55,687 bases of DNA, taken from Astrobacterium formosum (GTDB lineage Bacteria; Pseudomonadota; Alphaproteobacteria; Rhizobiales; Xanthobacteraceae). The stretch spans positions 1 through 55,687 of the forward strand of contig JAVDCA010000034.1 in assembly GCA_030848545.1 (NCBI GenBank), in the 5' to 3' direction. A program made the position numbers and the translations under genes. Positions 40,272-51,021 of the stretch are shown piece after piece. The notes beneath the pieces are model-generated. The model ran no database searches and was not told where the DNA came from. It worked only from the letters and a program-made list of their open reading frames with translations. The first letter of the stretch is position 1, and each line of letters opens with the position of its first letter.

Positions 40272-41273
40272 TTACTCGGTCTCGGCGGTCAACGCCTTGG
40301 CCTTCTGAATCCAGCCCTCGACACGGCTCGGCAGACCGACTTCCTCGCCCACCTTTTCGGCGGCGCCAGGGCCGACGGCGGCGATCTGCCAGTAATGGAA
40401 GATGCCGAGATCGTTGAGCTTCTTTTCGATCGCCGGCGAAATGCCGCCGAGCTTCTTCAAGTCGTCGGCGACGCCGCGCGGGCCCGACAGGACTTCCCAA
40501 CCAGGGCCCTCGACCGTCTCCGCCACCACCTCTTCGACGATCGGCTTCTCGGCGGCACCCATGTCGATGCCCATGTCGCCTTGGGCGCGGGAAATGCCGT
40601 CGATCGCGGCGCGCGAGATGAGCTCGCAATAGAGCGTGATGGCGCGGCCGGCATCGTCATTGCCCGGAACCACGAAGGAGATGCCGGCCGGATCGCAATT
40701 GGTGTCGACCACGGCGGCGACCGGGATGTTGAGGCGCTTGGCCTCCTTGATGGCGATGTCTTCCTTGTTCGTGTCGATGACGAACAGGAGATCCGGCAGG
40801 CCACCCATATCCTTGATGCCGCCCAGCGCGCGCTCGAGCTTGTCGCGCTCGCGGGTCAGCGTCAGGCGCTCCTTCTTCGTATAGCCCTGCGCCTCGTTGG
40901 CGGAGAGCATCTCGTCGAGCTTGCGCAGGCGCTTGATCGATTCCGACACCGTCTTCCAGTTGGTCAGCGTGCCGCCGAGCCAGCGCGAATTGACGTAGTA
41001 CTGGGCGCACTTCTTGGCCGCTTCGGAGACCGCGTCCTGGGCCTGGCGCTTGGTGCCGACGAACAGGATACGGCCGCCGCGGGCGACCGTGTCGGACACC
41101 GCCTGCAGGGCGCGGTGCAACAGCGGCACCGTCTGGGCGAGATCGATGATGTGGATGTTGTTGCGGGTGCCGAAGATGAAGTCAGCCATCTTCGGGTTCC
41201 AGCGGTGGGACTGATGGCCGAAATGGACACCAGCTTCCAACAGCTGGCGCATGGAATAGTCGGGCAGCGCCAT
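40272..41273 (-). CDS. rpsB: 30S ribosomal protein S2, extended form
   Basis: Structural protein of the small ribosomal subunit. The 333-residue product has the normal S2 core (about 1-235: [65 protein letters not shown]-like [14 protein letters not shown]). A C-terminal extension of about 95 residues follows. It contains [36 protein letters not shown], a helix-hairpin-helix-like segment. I believe such extensions are common in Hyphomicrobiales S2. Its role is unknown to me. It is the first gene of the long minus-strand cluster. Confidence 0.96.
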   Translation of the reverse strand: MALPDYSMRQLLEAGVHFGHQSHRWNPKMADFIFGTRNNIHIIDLAQTVPLLHRALQAVSDTVARGGRILFVGTKRQAQDAVSEAAKKCAQYYVNSRWLGGTLTNWKTVSESIKRLRKLDEMLSANEAQGYTKKERLTLTRERDKLERALGGIKDMGGLPDLLFVIDTNKEDIAIKEAKRLNIPVAAVVDTNCDPAGISFVVPGNDDAGRAITLYCELISRAAIDGISRAQGDMGIDMGAAEKPIVEEVVAETVEGPGWEVLSGPRGVADDLKKLGGISPAIEKKLNDLGIFHYWQIAAVGPGAAEKVGEEVGLPSRVEGWIQKAKALTAETE

Positions 41274-41391
41274 GGTATTCTCCGGTTCAAATGCCTCCGC
41301 GGACGGATGTGAGCACCATGACGGCCTTGCGGCCGGCGGGCGCCACCGGACGGCTTTCTAAAGCCAGTTGTCCGCGTGTGAGATGGCCGGT

Positions 41392-41420
41392 CCTATAGCC
41401 GAGCGGCGGTTGGGATGCAA
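41392..41420 (-). promoter_or_regulatory. Candidate promoter for the rpsB cluster
   Basis: On the minus strand TTGCAT-17 nt-TATAGG gives a reasonable sigma-70 promoter about 120 bp before rpsB. The spacing is ideal, and the -10 matches four of six positions. No S2-specific leader structure was identified by eye. Confidence 0.45.
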
Positions 41421-41567
41421 GGCAAGGTCGGTTGCGAAGACCGGTTTCATGTTACCTTGGCGGGTACTCCGTCAAGGCCGTGGCCATGCGTGGGGGCACC
41501 CCGTTCCCAACAACGGAAGAGCATAATCCCTCACCGGACCAGTGTACCTCGTCGGGCTCCGTGCGGC

Positions 41568-41948
41568 TCAGACCTGCCAGTCGAGCGGATTGCTGGTCGC
41601 CAGGGGGGCGCCCCGCCCGCACCGGCCCGCAATGGCGGCCTCAGCCCGTGACGCGGGACGCGCCACGCTCGCGGATGCTTCGCCGCCCGAGGGCAGCAGG
41701 CTGAGCGGCACGACACCGACCGTCATGATCACCAGCATGGCGGCGCCGAGCAGTTGGATACGGGGCACCATCAGGCACAGCCCTGCGATGACCTGTGCGC
41801 CTCCCATCCCGTGACGGAGGGCATCCGAGAAACCCGCATGGGCGAGACGCGGCGCCATGGTCTCGGGTATTGCCAGCACGGCTGCCCCCATGGCGACGAC
41901 GACGAGGCCGAGCACGAGTTGGGTGGTGACGATCGCTAAGGTCCTCAT
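41568..41948 (-). CDS. DoxX-like membrane protein
   Basis: A 126-residue protein with about three or four membrane helices: residues 5-28, about 50-65 (GGAQVIAGLCLMVPRI) and 66-87 (QLLGAAMLVIMTVGVVPLSL). The middle G-A-Q-V-x-A-G-L-x-L pattern resembles DoxX/DUF4267-type proteins. The last 40 residues are a soluble Ala/Gly-rich tail ending NPLDWQV. Function unknown. It is divergent from the hybrid kinase. The roughly 290-bp gap to rpsB holds no other gene I can support, apart from the rpsB promoter. Confidence 0.6.
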   Translation of the reverse strand: MRTLAIVTTQLVLGLVVVAMGAAVLAIPETMAPRLAHAGFSDALRHGMGGAQVIAGLCLMVPRIQLLGAAMLVIMTVGVVPLSLLPSGGEASASVARPASRAEAAIAGRCGRGAPLATSNPLDWQV

Positions 41949-42216
41949 GACGATCTCCCGCCGAGAAAGTGCGGTCAGCCACTCGCGCTTCGAGCGTTGC
42001 CGCGTCTTGTTGGACTGAACGGCACGCTAGCCAGCGACGGTTTCGCCGCGATGTCGCCGGATCGGCCTCTTGGTATCGTCGGTAACGTTCACGAAAACAG
42101 TCCTGTTGCGCCGGTGCGATCCCCGCCACGCTTGTGATACACACGATACAATTCGGCCCGCAGGCGATACGCCGTCGATACAAGCGGCCGATAGGATCGG
42201 GGTCGGGAGCGTCCGC

Positions 42217-45111
<2,895 letters not shown>

Positions 45112-45128
45112 GGTGACCGCGACCGCTT

Positions 45129-45206
45129 CGTCATTGCGAGCGAAGCAATCCAGCTCTTTCTTCGCCACTCCTGGATTGCTTCGTCGCTTTGCTCCTCGCA
45201 ATGACG
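45129..45206. repeat. REP/BIME-like paired palindromic repeat, copy 4
   Basis: CGTCATTGCGAGCGAAGCAA at the left, inner ATCCAG...CTGGAT, and CTCCTCGCAATGACG at the right. It closely resembles copy 2, including the AGCTCTTTCTTCG loop. It lies between the convergent kinase and EthD-like genes. Confidence 0.9.
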
Positions 45207-45211
45207 AAGCC

Positions 45212-45520
45212 TCAAATCTCATTTGTATCGAAGAACAGGAGATCGACGCCGCCACTGGCGAAATTGGAAAGATCGCCGGCCGCCGCCTGGCCCTCCGGGC
45301 TCGCGAGGCCAGATTTCAAGGCCTCTACGTCGTCGAAATGCAGGATTGCCACCAAATGGCAGCCGCTGTCGCCGGCGGGCGAAGCGACCCGTCCGCGGCT
45401 GATCTCGTATTTGCGCAGGCCGGGAATCTTCTTCGCCAGCGGCGCATGGATGCGCATGTAATAATCGTCGAAGGCGGCTTGATCCTTGGGCGTCTTGTAC
45501 ATGACGAGCAGGCGAGCCAT
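45212..45520 (-). CDS. EthD-family small protein
   Basis: A 102-residue ferredoxin-like (dimeric alpha-beta barrel) protein. It starts MARLLVMYKTPKDQAAFDDYYMRIHAPLAKKIPGLRKYEISRG, the EthD pattern of a YxxxHxPL motif followed by PGL. It ends DLLFFDTNEI. Such proteins occur in small-molecule degradation or as stand-alone proteins of unknown function. GGAGGAAACG before the ATG at 45520 decides the start. It lies 50 bp after the response regulator gene on the same strand, so co-transcription is likely. Confidence 0.85.
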   Translation of the reverse strand: MARLLVMYKTPKDQAAFDDYYMRIHAPLAKKIPGLRKYEISRGRVASPAGDSGCHLVAILHFDDVEALKSGLASPEGQAAAGDLSNFASGGVDLLFFDTNEI

Positions 45521-45570
45521 CGTTTCCTCCCGGCTTGTTTTCGTTGTCCGCCGGGCGAAAGCGCCCGGCG

Positions 45571-46284
45571 TCACTCTTTGGTCGGCACGAACATATAGCC
45601 GATCCCGCGCACGGTGCGAATGGCATCGGGGTGGGAGGGATCGACCTCGATCTTCTTGCGCAGGCGCGTGATGCGCAGGTCGATGGCGCGGTCGAAGGAA
45701 TCCATTTCGCGATGCGCCACCACTTCCAGGAGCCAGTCGCGATTGAGCGGGCGGTTGGGATTGTCCACGAACACCTTGAGGAGGTCGAACTCGCTCGCCG
45801 TCAGGCTCTCCTGCGTGCCGGACGCAGGATCGACCAGAACGCGGCTGTCCAGGTCGAGCAGGCGCCGGCCCATGCGCAGGCGGGTGATCGTCGCCGGCGG
45901 CGCTACGGCTACCGTGAGGCGGCGCAGCACGCTCTTGACGCGGGCGAGCAACTCGCGCGGCTCGAAGGGCTTGGCGATATAGTCGTCGGCGCCGGTCTCG
46001 AGGCCGACGACGCGGTCGACCGGATCGGCCGCCGCCGTCACCATGACGATGCCGGTGCGGGCGCTCTTTTCACGCAGCCAGCGGGCGAGCGAAATGCCGT
46101 CTTCGCCCGGCAGGCCGATGTCGAGCAGGACGAGCGTCGGTGTTTCGCGCTCGACGAGCCGGCGCAGCGCCGTGCCCGAGTCGGCGCCGGCGACGCGAAA
46201 GTTCTGCTTGCCGAGATAGTCGAGAAGAAGCTGACGCTGGGTCGCCTCGTCGTCGACAACCACGATGTAGGGACGGGAGTCCAT
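45571..46284 (-). CDS. OmpR-family response regulator (TorR/ArcA-like)
   Basis: A 237-residue two-component transcription factor. The receiver has IVVVDDEATQ, the phosphoacceptor Asp55 (LVLLDIGLPGEDG), a Thr switch residue (MVTAAAD) and the Lys in AKPFEPRELLARV. The winged-helix DNA-binding domain (about 135-235) has LTASEFDLLKVFVDNPNRPLNRDWLLEVV and the C-terminal VRGIGYMFVP. No classic kinase is adjacent; the tripartite hybrid kinase next door is the likely partner by analogy with TorS/TorR and ArcB/ArcA. Targets are unknown. Confidence 0.92.
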   Translation of the reverse strand: MDSRPYIVVVDDEATQRQLLLDYLGKQNFRVAGADSGTALRRLVERETPTLVLLDIGLPGEDGISLARWLREKSARTGIVMVTAAADPVDRVVGLETGADDYIAKPFEPRELLARVKSVLRRLTVAVAPPATITRLRMGRRLLDLDSRVLVDPASGTQESLTASEFDLLKVFVDNPNRPLNRDWLLEVVAHREMDSFDRAIDLRITRLRKKIEVDPSHPDAIRTVRGIGYMFVPTKE

Positions 46285-46389
46285 GAGGGTTCCGCGGCGG
46301 CGCCTCGCCGTTCCATGTGCCGGTGGGCTGCGAAAATGCCCGACAGCGACAGCCGCGACAAGGGGCCGGACGTTCGCGCTACCCCTCCC

Positions 46390-49300
46390 CTACACCGCCT
46401 GCACCTCGACGACGCCCGGCACCGCCTTGATGGCGCCGGCGATCTGGGGGGAGACCTTGTAGCGGCCCGGGAGCTTGATCTCCACTTCGGTGCCGGCCGA
46501 GAGCATCAGCACCAGATTGACCTCGCCGTCGGCCGCACCCGGACCGCCCATATTGGCGAGCCGGTAGGAGACCGCTTCGAGGGGCTTTTCGTCGCGCATG
46601 AAGACGCGCAGCCCCTTCTGCATCTTGGCGGCGGCCTGGTCGAGGAGTTCAGCGGTCTGGATGCGGGCGCGCACGTCGTCGCCTTGAGCCTCGGCGGTCA
46701 TGAACAGGAGCACCGCCTGCCCGGGCTCCAGGAGATCACGGTACTGCTGCAAACCTTCAGAGAACAGGATCGCCTCGTAATGACCGGTCGGGTCGGACAG
46801 GCCGATGATGCCCATCTTGTTGCCGGTCTTGGTGCGCCGCTCCATGCGCGACACCACGGTGGCGGCGACGCGGCCCGCATTGGCGCCCGCCTTGACGGCG
46901 CGGGAGAACTCGGCCCAGCTCTGCACCCGCAGCTTCTTCAGGACCTCCGCATAGTCGTCGAGGGGGTGGCCGGTGAGGAAGAAGCCGATGGCGTCGTATT
47001 CCTTCTGCAGGCGGTCGGCCGGCAGCCACGGCTGCACGGCGGGGATCACCAGCGCCTCGCGCGCCGCCGGCCCGCCGAACAGTTCGTTCTGTCCGGAGGT
47101 GGCGGATTCGTAAGTGCGCTGGGCGGTCGCCATGATGGACTCGACCGCCGCCGCGGCGCGGGCGCGGTCGGGTTCCAGGCAATCGAAGCCGCCGGCGGCG
47201 GCGAGACTTTCGAGCACGCGCTTGTTGACGGCGCGCGGATTGATGCGGGAGGCGAAGTCGGCCAGGTCCTTGAAGCGACCGCCCTCCTGGCGCGCCACCA
47301 CGATGCTGCGGCAGGCTTCCGGGCCGACCCCTTTCAGGGCCGCGAGTGCGTAGAGGATGGTCCCCTCCTCGACGTCGAAGTCGACACCCGAGCGCACCAC
47401 CGACGGCGGCTCAATCTTGATGCCGAGACGCAGCACCTCGGAGCGGAATTCGGCCAGCTTGTCGGTATTGCCCATTTCCAGCGTCATGGACGCCGCCATG
47501 AACTCGACCGGGTAGTTCGCCTTCATGTAGGCGGTGTGGTAGGCGACCAGCGCATAGGCGGCCGCATGGCTCTTGTTGAAGCCGTAGTCGGCGAACTTCG
47601 CCAAGAGTTCGAAGATGGTCTCGGCGGTCGCCTTGTCGATGCCGCGTTCGACGCAGCCGGAGACGAAGCGGGCCGTCTGCTTCTCCATTTCGGAACGGAT
47701 CTTCTTGCCCATGGCGCGGCGCAGCAGGTCGGCCTCGCCGAGGGAGTAGCCGGCCAGCACCTGGGCGATCTGCATCACCTGTTCCTGGTAGATGATGACG
47801 CCGTGGGTCTCGCGCAGGCAGGGCTCGAGCTTGGGATGGGCGTATTCGGGCTCCTCGTCGCCGTGCTTCCTCGCGCAGTAGGTCGGGATATTGGCCATCG
47901 GGCCCGGCCGGTAGAGGGCGACCAGCGCGATGATGTCCTCGAAACGGTCGGGGCGCATGTCCAGGAGCGCGCGCCGCATGCCCTGGCTTTCCAACTGGAA
48001 CACGCCCACCGTCTCGGCGCGTTGCAGGAGTTCGTAGGTCTTGCGGTCGTCGAGCGGCACGGTGGCGAGGTCGATGTTGATCTTGCGGTTCTTCAGCAGA
48101 TCGACGGCGGTGCGCAGCGTCGTCAAGGTCTTGAGGCCGAGGAAGTCGAACTTCACCAGGCCGGCCTGCTCGACCCATTTCATGTTGAACTGGGTCACCG
48201 GCATGTCCGACTTGGGGTCGCGATAGAGCGGCACCAGTTCGGACAGCGGCCGGTCGCCGATGACGATGCCGGCGGCGTGGGTCGAGGCGTGGCGGTTGAG
48301 GCCTTCGAGCTTCTGCGCGATCGCGAAGGCGCGGCCGACCACCGGTTCGGTGTCGCGCGCCGCCTGCAGTTTGGGCTCGCCCTCGATGGCCTTGGCCAGA
48401 GTCACGGGCGCGGCCGGGTTCTGGGGCACGAGCTTGCACAGCTTGTCGACCTGGCCATAGGGCATTTCGAGCACCCGGCCGACGTCGCGCAGGACGCCGC
48501 GCGCCTGCAGGGTGCCGAAGGTGATGATCTGGGCGACCTGGTCGCGGCCGTAGCGCTCCTGGACGTAATGGATGACCTCGTCGCGGCGCGACTGGCAGAA
48601 GTCGATGTCGAAGTCCGGCATCGAGACGCGCTCCGGATTGAGGAAGCGCTCAAACAGGAGATTGAACCGCAGCGGGTCGAGATCGGTGATCTTCATGGAC
48701 CAGGCGACCAGCGAGCCGGCACCGGAGCCGCGGCCCGGCCCGACCGGAATGCCGTGGTCCTTGGCCCAGGTGATGAAGTCCGACACGATGAGGAAGTAGC
48801 CTGGAAACTTCATCTTCTCGATGACGCCGAGCTCGTAGGCGAGCCGGGCGCGATAGTCCTCGACCGTATGGCCCGGCGAGGTGCCGTGATGGGCGAGCCT
48901 CGCTTCGAGGCCGAGCGCGGCGCGGCGCCTGAGCTCGGCCGTCTCGTCGTCGCGCCCGCTGTCGCCGGCGAGAAAGCGCGGCAGGATCGGCTTGTGGGTT
49001 CTGGGGCGAAAACTGCAGCGCTTGGCGATCTCGACGGTGGACGCCAGCGCCTCGGGCAGGTCGGCGAACAGCTTGACCATCTCGGCGCGCGTCTTGAAGC
49101 GATGCTCCGGGGTCAGGTGGCGGCGCTCGGCCTCGGCGAGCATGCGTCCCTCGGCGATGCACAGAAGCGCGTCGTGGGCTTCGTAGTCGTCGGCGGTGGC
49201 AAAATAGGGCTCGTTGGCGGCCACCAGCGGCAGGCCGCGCGCATAAGCCAGATCAATCAGGACGGATTCGGCCGCCCTTTCCTCGGCGGTGCCGTGGCGT

Positions 49301-49881
49301 TGCAGCTCCACATAGAGGTTGGAGCCGAACAGCTTTTCCAACGCATCGGCGCGGGTGGCGATCAGGGGCGTCTGGCCGGCCCGGACGGCCCGGTCGAGCG
49401 GCCCGGCCGGCCCGCCCGTGAGTGCGATCAGCCCGTCGGTCAGCCCTTCCAGCCAGTCGAGCTTGAGATGGGCCGACTCCTGGGCGGGATGGTCGAGGAA
49501 AGCCCGCGAGGTCAGCCGCATCAGGTTGCGGTAGCCCTCCTGGCGGATGGCGAGCAGCACGATGCGCGGGAATGTCCGCAGGGACGGGTTCACCGGCCCG
49601 CGGACGCCGTGATCGAGATCACCGAAATCGATGGCGAGCGAACAGCCGACGATGGGCTGGATGCCCATACCGGCGAGCTTTTCGGAAAACTCCAGTGCGC
49701 CGAACATGTTGTCGGTGTCGGTCAGGGCCAGCGCCGGCTGCCGGTCGGCGTCCGCGAGTTTCGCCAGCTTGGCGACCGGCAGCGCGCCTTCCAGGAGCGA
49801 ATAGGCCGAATGCACGTGCAAGTGCACGAAGCCGGGATCGGAGCTCGCAGGTGTGCTCGCAGGTTTGGGCAACTCTCGCAC
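46390..49881 (-). CDS. dnaE: DNA polymerase III alpha subunit
   Basis: Replicative DNA polymerase. The 1163-residue product has the length of DnaE1, not the shorter DNA-damage DnaE2. The PHP domain starts FVHLHVHSAYSLLEGAL. The catalytic aspartates lie in PDFDIDFCQSRRDEVI, preceded by GPGRGSGAGSLVAW. The ATHAAGIVIGD and FDFLGLKTLT motifs follow, and the C-terminal part has an OB fold (AATVVSRMERRTKTGNKMGIIGLSD). It is preceded on the same strand by a 32-codon SOS-type gene 132 bp upstream, which could place dnaE partly under the SOS promoter. Confidence 0.97.
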   Translation of the reverse strand: MRELPKPASTPASSDPGFVHLHVHSAYSLLEGALPVAKLAKLADADRQPALALTDTDNMFGALEFSEKLAGMGIQPIVGCSLAIDFGDLDHGVRGPVNPSLRTFPRIVLLAIRQEGYRNLMRLTSRAFLDHPAQESAHLKLDWLEGLTDGLIALTGGPAGPLDRAVRAGQTPLIATRADALEKLFGSNLYVELQRHGTAEERAAESVLIDLAYARGLPLVAANEPYFATADDYEAHDALLCIAEGRMLAEAERRHLTPEHRFKTRAEMVKLFADLPEALASTVEIAKRCSFRPRTHKPILPRFLAGDSGRDDETAELRRRAALGLEARLAHHGTSPGHTVEDYRARLAYELGVIEKMKFPGYFLIVSDFITWAKDHGIPVGPGRGSGAGSLVAWSMKITDLDPLRFNLLFERFLNPERVSMPDFDIDFCQSRRDEVIHYVQERYGRDQVAQIITFGTLQARGVLRDVGRVLEMPYGQVDKLCKLVPQNPAAPVTLAKAIEGEPKLQAARDTEPVVGRAFAIAQKLEGLNRHASTHAAGIVIGDRPLSELVPLYRDPKSDMPVTQFNMKWVEQAGLVKFDFLGLKTLTTLRTAVDLLKNRKINIDLATVPLDDRKTYELLQRAETVGVFQLESQGMRRALLDMRPDRFEDIIALVALYRPGPMANIPTYCARKHGDEEPEYAHPKLEPCLRETHGVIIYQEQVMQIAQVLAGYSLGEADLLRRAMGKKIRSEMEKQTARFVSGCVERGIDKATAETIFELLAKFADYGFNKSHAAAYALVAYHTAYMKANYPVEFMAASMTLEMGNTDKLAEFRSEVLRLGIKIEPPSVVRSGVDFDVEEGTILYALAALKGVGPEACRSIVVARQEGGRFKDLADFASRINPRAVNKRVLESLAAAGGFDCLEPDRARAAAAVESIMATAQRTYESATSGQNELFGGPAAREALVIPAVQPWLPADRLQKEYDAIGFFLTGHPLDDYAEVLKKLRVQSWAEFSRAVKAGANAGRVAATVVSRMERRTKTGNKMGIIGLSDPTGHYEAILFSEGLQQYRDLLEPGQAVLLFMTAEAQGDDVRARIQTAELLDQAAAKMQKGLRVFMRDEKPLEAVSYRLANMGGPGAADGEVNLVLMLSAGTEVEIKLPGRYKVSPQIAGAIKAVPGVVEVQAV

Positions 49882-50013
49882 CTCACGCGGCCTGGGAATC
49901 GGGCCGGCATGGTGCGGATGCTCCGGCGCCCTGTCCAGCCGCGAAGCCGCTGGAGGCGCTCGCTCTTCACAGAGTTGCGCGCAGGTCCGCTCTGATCAAA
50001 GCGAAGCGACCCA

Positions 50014-50112
50014 TCAAAGCGACGCGATCACTTGAGCCCATACGGCCAGCATGCCCAAAAACAGAGAAATCGATGCGAGGGCGACGGCTTCTTCCACAAC
50101 GGCGCGGATCAT
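50014..50112 (-). CDS. 32-residue SOS-controlled membrane protein, SidA-like candidate
   Basis: A very short gene directly upstream of dnaE. The start is MIRAVVEEAVALA, then one hydrophobic helix from about residue 9 to 30 with a Trp at residue 25; the C-terminus is VIASL. GGGAGGACACAG precedes the ATG at ideal spacing. A perfect SOS box lies 14 bp upstream, and a TTGACA hexamer further upstream can serve as the -35. The combination of tiny size, a single membrane helix and LexA control matches the Caulobacter SidA-type division inhibitors that act on FtsW/FtsN. I cannot confirm sequence homology. Alternatives are a leader peptide for dnaE or a different SOS membrane peptide. Confidence 0.7.
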   Translation of the reverse strand: MIRAVVEEAVALASISLFLGMLAVWAQVIASL

Positions 50113-50125
50113 CTGTGTCCTCCCA

Positions 50126-50140
50126 GAACATAATGAGAAC
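50126..50140 (-). promoter_or_regulatory. LexA (SOS) box in front of the 32-residue gene
   Basis: On the minus strand GTTC-TCATTAT-GTTC, a perfect alphaproteobacterial LexA site, 14 bp before the start codon. It lies just downstream of a TTGACA -35 hexamer (50162-50167) and overlaps the expected -10 region (TAAGTT/CTAAGT). Binding there would block transcription. Confidence 0.85.
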
Positions 50141-50431
50141 TTAGTACTTGGTATGTTCTCTTGTCAATGGTCGGCAAGTGGAGTCACGCGGCCGAACCCG
50201 TCCTGGTCAACACAAGGTTAACGAGGTGTAACGCGCAGGATCACATGGCACTTTTGGGCGAAATGGTGGGATCGTCCGGGAACGGGCGGGACGGGGCGGG
50301 AAACTGTGGCGTCACAAGGGCTTGGGCGGGCGCTGGCGGCGCAAAACGGCTCACCTGGTCGAAGGTAGTCGCGCAACTTCAAATGTCACAGGCCCGGCCC
50401 AACGGCGGAAAAAATCGTTATCTGTCAGTGC

Positions 50432-50548
50432 AAACTCCGAAATGGATTCGGAGTTCGGAGGAATCCCCGGCCAACGCGGAAATCAAAACAGCTGCAGCAC
50501 GTTAGCGCCTGTTAGAGCGTTTTGCCGGCAGCCGGAACTCCGAAATCC
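50432..50548. repeat. Candidate transposase-binding repeats at the prophage left end
   Basis: AAACTCCGAAATGG starts at 50432. The complement of GGATTCGGAGTTCGG at 50444-50458 reads CCGAACTCCGAATCC. GGAACTCCGAAATCC lies at 50534-50548. Three related sites with mixed orientation within 120 bp resemble the L1-L3 arrangement of Mu. Confidence 0.5.
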
Positions 50549-50625
50549 TCGTATCGGCGAGCGGAAGCGTTGCGGTGCGGTTGCAAGCGGAATAGCGTCC
50601 CCACGTCACTCCTGGGGAGGCGATG

Positions 50626-51006
50626 ATGCACGGACGTCTTTCAGCGGTGTTGTTTTCGACTTGCCTAGCTGCCTGCTCATCGACCGGGGCGGTGACGCAC
50701 ACCACTACCAATCGGTACGTAACGATCCCGCCGGACCTGGCGCGGGACGCGGCCAAGGTCACCGATCACGCGACTGCACCGCCGCGCTCCAGGACAATCG
50801 GGCCGGTGACCGCAACAGCGTGCCAGTATGCGGATTTCGATCCGCTGCCGACACGCGAGTACGCACTCGCTCTTCTTAAGCGGTCCGCCGTCGCCAATGG
50901 TGCCAACGGCCTTGTCGACGTGACTTATTCGGAAAGCCACGCGGACCTTTTGAAAAACTGCTGGGAAAACATCGTTGCCAGTGGCACCGCCATCGCTACC
51001 AATTAG
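50626..51006 (+). CDS. RcsF-like lipoprotein
   Basis: A predicted lipoprotein of about 126 residues. The signal sequence has a lipobox at LAACSS (mature Cys near residue 18). The C-terminal half has two cysteines and a pattern recalling RcsF/YbjQ-type folds: IGPVTATACQYADFDPLPT, then ALLKRSAVANGANGLVDVTYSESHADLLKNCWENIVASGTAIAT. GGGGAGG precedes two adjacent ATGs (50623 and 50626); I take the second. If the prophage left end is near 50423, the gene lies between terminus and repressor, where Mu-like phages carry cargo genes. Its role could be envelope stress sensing or surface modification; this is inference. Confidence 0.65.
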   Translation: MHGRLSAVLFSTCLAACSSTGAVTHTTTNRYVTIPPDLARDAAKVTDHATAPPRSRTIGPVTATACQYADFDPLPTREYALALLKRSAVANGANGLVDVTYSESHADLLKNCWENIVASGTAIATN

Positions 51007-51021
51007 GCAGCTTGGACGATC

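Larger units (their letters stand above)
50113..50622. other. 510-bp non-coding region with SOS promoter and prophage left end
   Basis: Holds the SOS box and promoter (50126-50167), a GC-rich stretch with several CGGGA motifs (about 50278-50302), and from about 50423 the repeats that I take as the prophage left end. Open frames here have non-coding composition. Confidence 0.55.

Noticed and set aside
46390-49881. dnaE as the damage-inducible dnaE2 of an imuA-imuB-dnaE2 cassette
   Set aside because: Length of 1163 residues, full PHP opening and absence of imuA/imuB neighbours fit the replicative DnaE1 instead.
45535-49995. A 1486-codon plus-strand open frame
   Set aside because: It lies antisense to dnaE and the response regulator, in the complementary frame typical of GC-rich DNA; composition is His/Arg/Gly/Asp-rich without any motif.
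50161-50505. A 114-codon plus-strand frame next to the SOS promoter
   Set aside because: Crosses the candidate prophage end, has no ribosome-binding site and non-coding composition.
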